Shown piece by piece: positions 57,423-64,000 of a DNA stretch of 64,000 nt. A model generated the notes under the pieces. The model did not search any database, was not told the DNA's origin, and worked only from the letters and a program-made list of their open reading frames with translations. The position numbers and the translations under genes were made by a program. Each line of letters opens with the position of its first letter. Within the stretch, counting starts at the first letter, position 1. The DNA comes from Sabethes cyaneus (lineage: Eukaryota > Arthropoda > Insecta > Diptera > Culicidae), in NCBI RefSeq assembly GCF_943734655.1, contig NC_071355.1, positions 27,776,464-27,840,463 on the forward strand, written 5' to 3'.

Positions 57423-58290
57423 CCCTCCAACACTCGCGCCGACTTTTGTAATTCGGTTACTCGTGCGCACAATGGTCCAAAGCCAAAAAGACATGCGCAT
57501 TAGAATTTTGACTGGGAAAACTTGGTTTTAGGTTTATGGAACCTTCGGAAGAATTTCTTGAAATTGAAAGTTCTATCGTCTGGTGCAATTTAAATTTTTT
57601 ATTAATCCCCCTATAAGTGAAATAAAAAAATTATTTTTCTTCAGTTTCAATATAACACATTGATGTGTTCTGCAAAGTTTTAGAACATATTATTACAAGA
57701 AATTTTGTTGAAGACAGTAACCTTCTATCTATTAAGCGAAGAGAGAAAAATCTTATTCATTGTATATGAATTTGTAAGATCAGTTTTTTCTATTTTAGCT
57801 CTTTTTGTAATTGTTGCATTCCTTTTTCATGTATTACAAAATTGTATAAATAGTAAAAATACACAACTTTGATTAATATAGTATACCTCTATGTTTGTTT
57901 GTTTAGGTACTGTAGAACTTTGATTAAAAAAAAGCCTTAATGTTGACCCCGAATGACTCGACTACCAACAGATACATTTTAAACATTTTATATTTGCTAA
58001 TTATGTTGCTGCATACAGACACCATTTTTACATATGAAGAAACGAGAGAAACTTCCAGGGCCAATCGCGGTACAACTCACATGCTGATTGCTTCGTTTCT
58101 GTTATGTCAGTTTATGCTGATCTATTTGCCCAACAATTTAAAGTATTAATGCATAATTATGACATTTTGCTCATAACAAGGTAATTGAAGAACACACGTT
58201 AGTTAAGCAGAGATTTGTAACTTTATAACAATATGGCATTCAAAAACCTACACGTGTTGTACAAAATGCAACAGCGTGAGTAATCGAAGG
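57423..58290. mobile_element. piggyBac-like MITE, 868 bp, TSD TTAA
   Basis: TTAA flanks it (57419-57422 and 58291-58294). The ends CCCTCCAACACTCGCGC and, inverted, CCTTCGATTACTCACGCTGT share a short imperfect inverted repeat. The right end matches 20516-20570. A 69-codon frame (57940-58149) has no known similarity, and no piggyBac transposase is present. Just inside the left end, 'CACAATGGTCCAAAGCC' resembles the termini of the element at 26088-27326. Confidence 0.75.
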
Positions 58291-59079
58291 TTAATAGATA
58301 TTGATGAAATTTATTCAAGAAAACTTTATTGATGTCAATCAAAAATAATGGCGTTACAGAAATTTATGCGTAGTTCAAAAACCTATGAACTAGACTTTTA
58401 CTACGCAATGTATATGTTAAAGAATAATATTTCCTCTTATAACTTGCTTTTACTTGCACTTACTCAAATTAGAAACAACCAGCTTACCCTTACTCAGTAA
58501 TTTCATGAAAAAAGGATCTATCAAAATTTATAGGTGCTGCTATTTTGTTCAAATTTTGTAAACTTATTAAATTTCCAAAAATTTAATGAAAACCAACGCA
58601 CCACGCAACGATAACCAATAGATGAATTATGTTTCGAAGACGTGTCGATTTCTATCCCAAATAGCAAGTAAGACCGTATAACAAAGGTTCCTTTCACCAC
58701 TAGGTGGATTAAATCGGGTTTTTATTTTTAGGTTTCGTATTCTACTAAGAAGCTCCAAAAACTTCAGTCGATACTACAATTAACAAATCCCAATTAACAA
58801 ATCAGCTGGAGTGCAGTCGTAACCCAACTAACGAATTCAAGCTGTACTCCGATACAGCTGTACAAAATACCCAAAATACAAAACACATAACAGAAATACG
58901 ATACAATCATTTAGCACTATTGTTTATTTAACGCTATTTTACGCCATAGGTCAATAGGTGTGAAAAGTTTTCTTTAGTATTTAAGTTTTCATCGCAAAAA
59001 CCCGCCACATGTGATAACGCAAAACGGCAATATGTGATAAGTCTGTTTATCAAAAATTTTCGACCGTGTGGTATTTTAA
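58291..59079. other. No gene; dispersed-repeat fragment at 58600-58775
   Basis: Bases 58610-58775 share words with 2520-2620, 41120-41165 and 44788-44830 ('ACGTGTCGATTTCTATC', 'CCTTTCACCACTAGGTGGAT', 'AGGTTTCGTATTCTACTA'), all in the opposite orientation. These are pieces of one dispersed mosquito repeat. No coding sequence is seen. Confidence 0.55.
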
Positions 59080-59400
59080 AGAAGCTGAAGCCACTCGAAA
59101 TAAACGAAAGATTGGTCCTTCGTGCCATCAAACGATACAAGGAAACCGCACTGTAAGGATACCGAAAGCCATCAAACGAGTAAGAGGACGAATTCAAAGG
59201 AATTCAGATCAGTCCTGACGTAAGATGGCCAAAGAACTCGGAATTTTGCAGTCAACCAGGAAGTATATTTTGAAAGATGATCTCCAACTCATTTCAATAC
59301 AGTACATACAATACAATGGATGCACGGTTTGACTGAAAAGCAGATGGTTACAAGAGTCAAAAGATGCCGGCAGCAGCTCAAGCGGCATAGTGATTGTGAA
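59080..59400 (+). pseudogene. Mariner-type transposase N-terminal fragment
   Basis: The plus strand reads 'RNKRKIGPSCHQTIQGNRTV', 'AIKRVRGRIQRNSDQS', a stop, then 'KMAKELGILQSTRKYILKDD' (helix-turn-helix type) and, after a disturbed stretch, 'CTV.LKSRWLQESKDAGSSS' where 'HGLTEKQK..RVKRC' would be expected. This is the DNA-binding half of an IS630-Tc1-mariner transposase with stops. No catalytic residues are present. Confidence 0.6.
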
Positions 59401-59639
59401 ATTTGTAACCGGTGGTTCCAATCAGCATAGTCTTGTGACTCCATCCCAAGTTCAAATCCTCTTTCCCTTCATCAGAGTATTCGAGTCCCAACACCCTGAA
59501 TACGCCCCTGACCAGATTGTCAACATTGCGAGAGCGGTGAGTGCGCATCTCAATGTAGATGTCACAAGCCTCGTCCACACTGAACAGTTTTCGGGGAGAG
59601 GGTGTGAACGTACTCCAATAAATAAATAGTTGGTAGCGT

Positions 59640-61130
59640 TAGGGGACATTCACTAGCGACGTCACTAAGGGATATGTTGCAGAACGGATGTGACCCAAAA
59701 TGTCAAAACTCGACAGTTTGTCGAGTTTTAGTCCATCTAACTACAATAATTAGCTTCCTAGGCTTGGCATCTAACGGGATGCTTTCTTTCCGTCCTTGAC
59801 TCTGAACCCGAATAGAAGTGCGCGTCGGGAATTAAAGTTAGTTAATATATAAAGTGTGTACCATAAGTAGGGTAATCTAGCTAAAATATTTTGGTGTGAT
59901 GAGTTTTTCTAGAGCTAAAGTAAAAAGTAAAGCCTAGAATAAAAAGAACAGTGTGCTCAAAGGTAGTGTTAAAACTTAAAAGTTAGGCAACAAAGACAAC
60001 ACGTTAAAAGGTGATTAAAAGCATGCTGAGTTAACCTAAAAAAGCCCACTAATAGCGAATTTCTACTAAATAGTTTATTCTAGTGGTCAAGCTAAAACCT
60101 TACTGTAATAAAACGCACACAGCTAAAATTAGAAGTAAAACGTAGAATAAGATGTACAGAGTGCTTAAAGATAGTGGTAAAACTTAAAGGTAGAACAATA
60201 CAACACGTTAAAAGGTGATTAAAACGAAGTTGCCTTAACCTAGAAACAGCACATTAACAGCGAATTTCTGTTATATAGCTAATCTTCTTATCAAACTAAA
60301 ATCGTGAAATAAAAGGAAGGACGAACACCACGTGTAAGCACAGAGAGCAAATAAAAAAAAGATACAAGAAGGTAATACTTTAAAAACATTATTGTAAAAA
60401 TTGTATTGTATAGTTTGTTATAAAAAAAGAAAGAATTGTAAGCACATGTTAAAACTATTATGACACATAAATTAATAAAAAACCAACAGGTCCATCAGGG
60501 CCTTTTCTTTGTATCGGAAAATATTTCCGACGTTTCTTTCTTCGTAGCCAACGAACAACCCTCTTGGTAACCTCTAATTTGGACGGAAAATTGAACGATT
60601 TCACCCGATCGGTTTAGGCTTCGAACTGGATGAAAACCCACTTCATAACCGTACAGCATATCACTTTAACGAGGCTGAAGAAGACATACCATTGAACCGA
60701 CCCTGGAACAACGAACGGTGTGGTTAACTCGAAGGGACATCCTTAAATGATAACCTCGATCGAGTTGCGGATACTCTCTCCGGCGGACCATCAAGGGACA
60801 ACCCCTCACAACAGACGGCGGACGCTTTCCTCCCCGCACCTGGCATACTTACCATAGAACGGCTTGTTGGTGGCCCGTGAGTGCTTAGAATTTAAGTATA
60901 AATTATAGCTTAAGTGCGTTCGCTCAACACGGAATATTTAGTAAGCTTACCCTGTTTCTTTTGCTATTTTTCGGCATACGCAACCCGTCAAAAGGGGCTT
61001 TCATTCCTAGCAGGTTCTGAGTCCGTTCGGAAGTGAGCATACGTGGCTTTTGAGCAGTCCCTAATAGTTAGATTCCGTTCTGGGATGTTGCTCACGGCGG
61101 CTCGCTAGTTCGTGTACTAAAAATTAGTTA
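59640..61130. repeat. Possible LTR/leader of a BEL/Pao element, with a ~230-bp tandem duplication
   Basis: Two direct copies of a ~170-bp block start near 59920 and 60140 (shared 'AACACGTTAAAAGGTGATTA' and 'ACAGCGAATTTCT'). The sequence from 59680 ('TGTTGCAGAACGGATGTGAC') through 'AACCCGAATAGAAGTGCGCG' has the look of a BEL/Pao LTR, and a BEL/Pao integrase lies downstream at 61985. No matching second LTR or primer site was found, so this is a suggestion only. Confidence 0.35.
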
Positions 61131-61432
61131 GGTGAGATAGTTCCCCTCCATCCACTGAGATCTGTTCACTGTGGCTCCCCTGATTGCCGATCGCGGTAGT
61201 GGTGAGCATAACCGACCCTGAGATCCCCTCCCTGTTGGAGCATGAACTAGCTAGATAGGGGAAACTGGGGTGTAACTTACAGTTACAAATTCTGTTTGCG
61301 GACAAAATATATTTCTGCAACAAGATCACAACAACCAACACATCAGCACATTTTTCTGATATTCCTTGGAATGAGCTGGCTATTCAATGGTTCCAAAATG
61401 CTAACTAAACTAAATATTACATCGATTATGTT

Positions 61433-61867
61433 TTGAAGAATCATTTGCTTCCTACCGTCAAAAAAACTGAAAGAATGCACCATATTGCTTTCAACAAGAT
61501 TCTGCACCGTCTCACCAGGCGACAGCTACACAGGCTTGGTGTGATGACAATTTTCCGGATTTTTTTTTTCGAAAGAGTGGCCTACCTTTTCGCTCGATTC
61601 AAAGCCTCTTGGCTTCTACGCATGGAGTTACATGCTTGGCAAACTAGGGAGTACCAAAGAACTGACTGTGGATACTTTCAAACAACCAACGTTTGGAGAA
61701 GATTTGGGAAGAAAGGTCTCAGAATATTGTGCGTGCTAGCTGTAACATTTTTCAACAATGATTGCAACTGGTACTTAAAGCAAAGGGAGAAAGATTTGAA
61801 TTGGACTAATTTAAGACAGATGTTATGGATATATTTTAAACGAAACACACTCAAAATTAAAATTTAA
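61433..61867 (+). pseudogene. Possible C-terminal fragment of a non-LTR polymerase
   Basis: The 144-codon frame contains 'LTRRQLHRLGVMTIFRIFFF', 'RVAYLFARFKAS' and 'RFGKKGLRI.C.LAVTFFNN'. The last part recalls the 'FG.K.I.Y.G..LFNNLP' ending of LINE polymerases such as the one ending at 55856. No catalytic motif is included and the match is by eye. An unrelated chance frame is possible. Confidence 0.35.
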
Positions 61868-61984
61868 GCACGCGTCTTATTTTTATGACCATTTACTTTA
61901 CGAATAATTTAATAATTCGCTCAAAAGTTTAAGTTAACGCGATCGATATTATCCAATGCTCCACAACTGCAGTGCTATTCAGAG

Positions 61985-62540
61985 TAGTAGGTAGCTTCGT
62001 TAATACACATCGGCTGCTACTACCACACGAAGCGATTGATAAATCCACTGTCTGCGCCCCATCTGGGCGACATGTCGGAACGGATGGTGCGAAGCGTAAA
62101 AGATGTTATGGAAGTTCTCAAAGACGGACACTCAGGAAGACCCATAAACGCTGATCCACTCCCTTACATGCCACAGAATTCGAGAAATAGTGGAACTCTA
62201 ACGCAAAATCAGTTCACTTTCGGCAACTCGTCTGAACCTGTCAACTTGGCCAAAGCCTTGAAGGCCAGCTACCAGTAGTCGCAGTTTTTGGCGGATGACA
62301 CGTTGCTTAGCAAAAGACCTACCTAGAATAAATTGACGGACCAAGTGGCTCGACGATGTCAGATCGATCGATAAAGGTTGAAGATCTGTACTCAGCGCAT
62401 GGGGACTGGATCCGGGGAAGAATGGACGAAATGAAGCAAGAAATCCTAGAAGGCGATTTGAGTCTGAACCGGATTTACGGTCACGGGAAATGTTCTGGCG
62501 GCACGATACCATCGCTACGCCCAAAGCGGTATTTCCCAAA
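61985..62540 (+). pseudogene. BEL/Pao integrase C-terminal fragment
   Basis: 62039-62115 reads 'INPLSAPHLGDMSERMVRSV' then 'KDVMEVL', matching the 'NPP.APH.GG.WERMVRSVK' box that holds the Glu of the BEL/Pao integrase triad. Next come 'PLPYMPQNSRNSGTLTQNQF' ('PLTY.P....E.LTPNHFL') and 'SEPVNLAKALKASYQ'. In other frames follow 'FLADDTLLSKRPT' and 'GDWIRGRMDEM' ('W.RG.V.E'). In this family integrase inserts retrotransposon cDNA. The fragment has stops and frameshifts and lacks the first two Asp residues. Confidence 0.8.
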
Positions 62541-64000
62541 GGGTGTTTATTCCATTATTTTTAGTTGGAAAAATTACAAGCAACATGACTGGAATTGAAA
62601 AGGTGTTCAGAACATTCCGGAATAAAATTGTTGTTTAGTCGATTTCCTCGAATGTATCATCTTGATAAGTTAGTCTTACATCACCTAGTTTTTAAAATCA
62701 GAAAAAGACCTCCATGTTGAAAGAATAGGTATCTGCTTCAATTCAATAACTGTGAAAGCTGTGCATACCTTTTTGCTATGGTTTGTAAGTTGTTGAGTAA
62801 TCACACGCAATTGAGGAACATCAGGTTGCATACATTCTACATAAACTTGTAAAAAACACGAATGGATTTGGAGGACAAGGGAAGAGAATATGCATGCATG
62901 CCAACAAGTATCACGTTTTCTGAGGAGTATTTTTTATTCTTTCTTTTCCTGTTTCCTGTGTGGAAAGATGTCTTTATGACGTGCTATTCATAAGTCTCAG
63001 TAAGATCAGTAAGTCATTGTCATAAAAATATGTTGTTAAGAAAAATTGTTTAAAAAAGTCAGTCTCAATAAAATGTCCCATTTGATGCACTATTGTGTAA
63101 ACCACATGTTTTTGCGCCATAATCTGGGCCCTTACAGCTACTGCTTCTAATGCAACTGGAAAAAGGAAGCTGTTCAAAAGTCAAGACGTAAAAACCGCTC
63201 AGTTTCTGATTTTGCACTCACGGGTTGTAACAGTAATTCAAAGCTTTCCGTAGAGCAGACGGTGCGCGACGAATCCGGGATGCTCCGTTTCCTTCCGCAA
63301 CTGAAGCCCATCACGTTCTATACACGTGAAAATTAAGTCCATAAAACAAGCACACCGGCAAAAGAAGTGAGTCTTCCTTCCAGAAGACCGAATAGTTCTC
63401 GCCTCTGCTGGCTGTATTCTCTTCGCTTTTCCTGCTGAACCCAACAAAATAACCAGCTTGTGGGCTTGCTCTCACAACCCACGCATCAACTGTTTAAATT
63501 TATACCACACATCTTTAGTTATGACCCCTTCTGGGTCGGCCTTCTTGGCTGCCTTGCTAGGTAAGAGGTTAAAAATTCATATCACACCGACTATAAACGG
63601 TAAAAGCAGAGCAACAAGGCAGGGTTAATTGTGCATGACTCATGCCACGTTCAGGATCTCATTGCCTGATGCGTGTTCCGGAGACGGCGGCCCTTGCGGT
63701 GTAAACTGAACCCACCATACTTTCGCTTCCCTTTTCGGTTTATAAAGAATCAAATGAGCTTCTGCGGCGGAATGAAAGCACCGAAGCGAAGCTCGACTAC
63801 ACTACGCTACATACAGTGGCAGCCACCGACCGTGCTTATTGGCCAGTTCCAAAGGGCCCCTCAGTTGCGTCCGTGCCGTATGTGCCGCATACTTGAAATG
63901 AAGATTATTATCGTTTAAGGTTTCGTGCATGTTTTATGAGAAATGTCACAATTTCTGTTCGCTTTGATGCATGGCATAGCAACATGGGGAAAAACAGTTC
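62541..64000. other. No identifiable gene
   Basis: Short frames (62974-63177 -, 63238-63447 -, 63673-63918 +) show no known domain. Composition becomes more balanced from about 63240, so host exonic or regulatory sequence may start near the right edge, but nothing can be identified. Confidence 0.4.

Overview
The window looks like a repeat-rich stretch of a mosquito nuclear genome (Culicidae, probably a culicine). This rests on the genes and repeats seen, not on a database search: one host gene with very short introns, transposase remains with a DD37E spacing like the mosquito ITmD37E elements, tRNA-derived SINEs built like mosquito Feilai-type SINEs, and several dispersed repeats that I associate with Aedes/Culex genomes. 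There are no operons, ribosome binding sites, rRNA or CRISPR.

Only one intact host gene can be supported: a five-exon gene on the minus strand (50640 to 48582) for a 571-residue SLC5-family sodium/solute cotransporter, close to the sodium-coupled monocarboxylate transporter-like proteins of insects. Its four introns are 136, 58, 85 and 64 bases.

Layout. 1-1940: a tetranucleotide array grading into tandem copies of a ~165-bp dispersed repeat. 3180-4265: microsatellite, a large mosquito dispersed repeat and a SINE. 7940-13731: a TA-flanked MITE, a pyrimidine-rich degenerate minisatellite, a PIF/Harbinger-type MITE, mariner-like transposase debris, a Tc1-type element and an inverted pair of tRNA-like arms. 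17846-20570: a second pyrimidine block, a 7-mer array, a 639-bp pure hexamer array and a short piggyBac-like end. 23828-28545: a deleted DD37E element, then a Penelope-like reverse transcriptase broken by two different DNA elements, then a non-LTR reverse transcriptase fragment. 31071-33389: an inverted-terminal element containing a palindromic MITE and a SINE. 33536-35765: a microsatellite and a 14-bp minisatellite. 39169-47120: DD37E and retrotransposon fragments, a nested pair of TWA-flanked elements, a retroposon with a 25-bp duplication, and a decayed Jockey-type reverse transcriptase. 52080-58775: a composite tRNA-headed repeat, a 5'-truncated but open non-LTR reverse transcriptase inside a minisatellite, a 205-bp perfect hairpin, a mosquito repeat and a TTAA-flanked MITE. 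59080-62540: mariner, possible LTR and BEL/Pao integrase remains.

Most of the window is transposable-element sediment. Its best information is the nesting: several insertions have exact target duplications and can be ordered in time. Several long stretches (4300-7935, 13732-17845, 20571-23827, 28546-31070, 35770-39165, 62540-64000) look single-copy but hold no coding sequence that I can identify; they may be intronic or intergenic.
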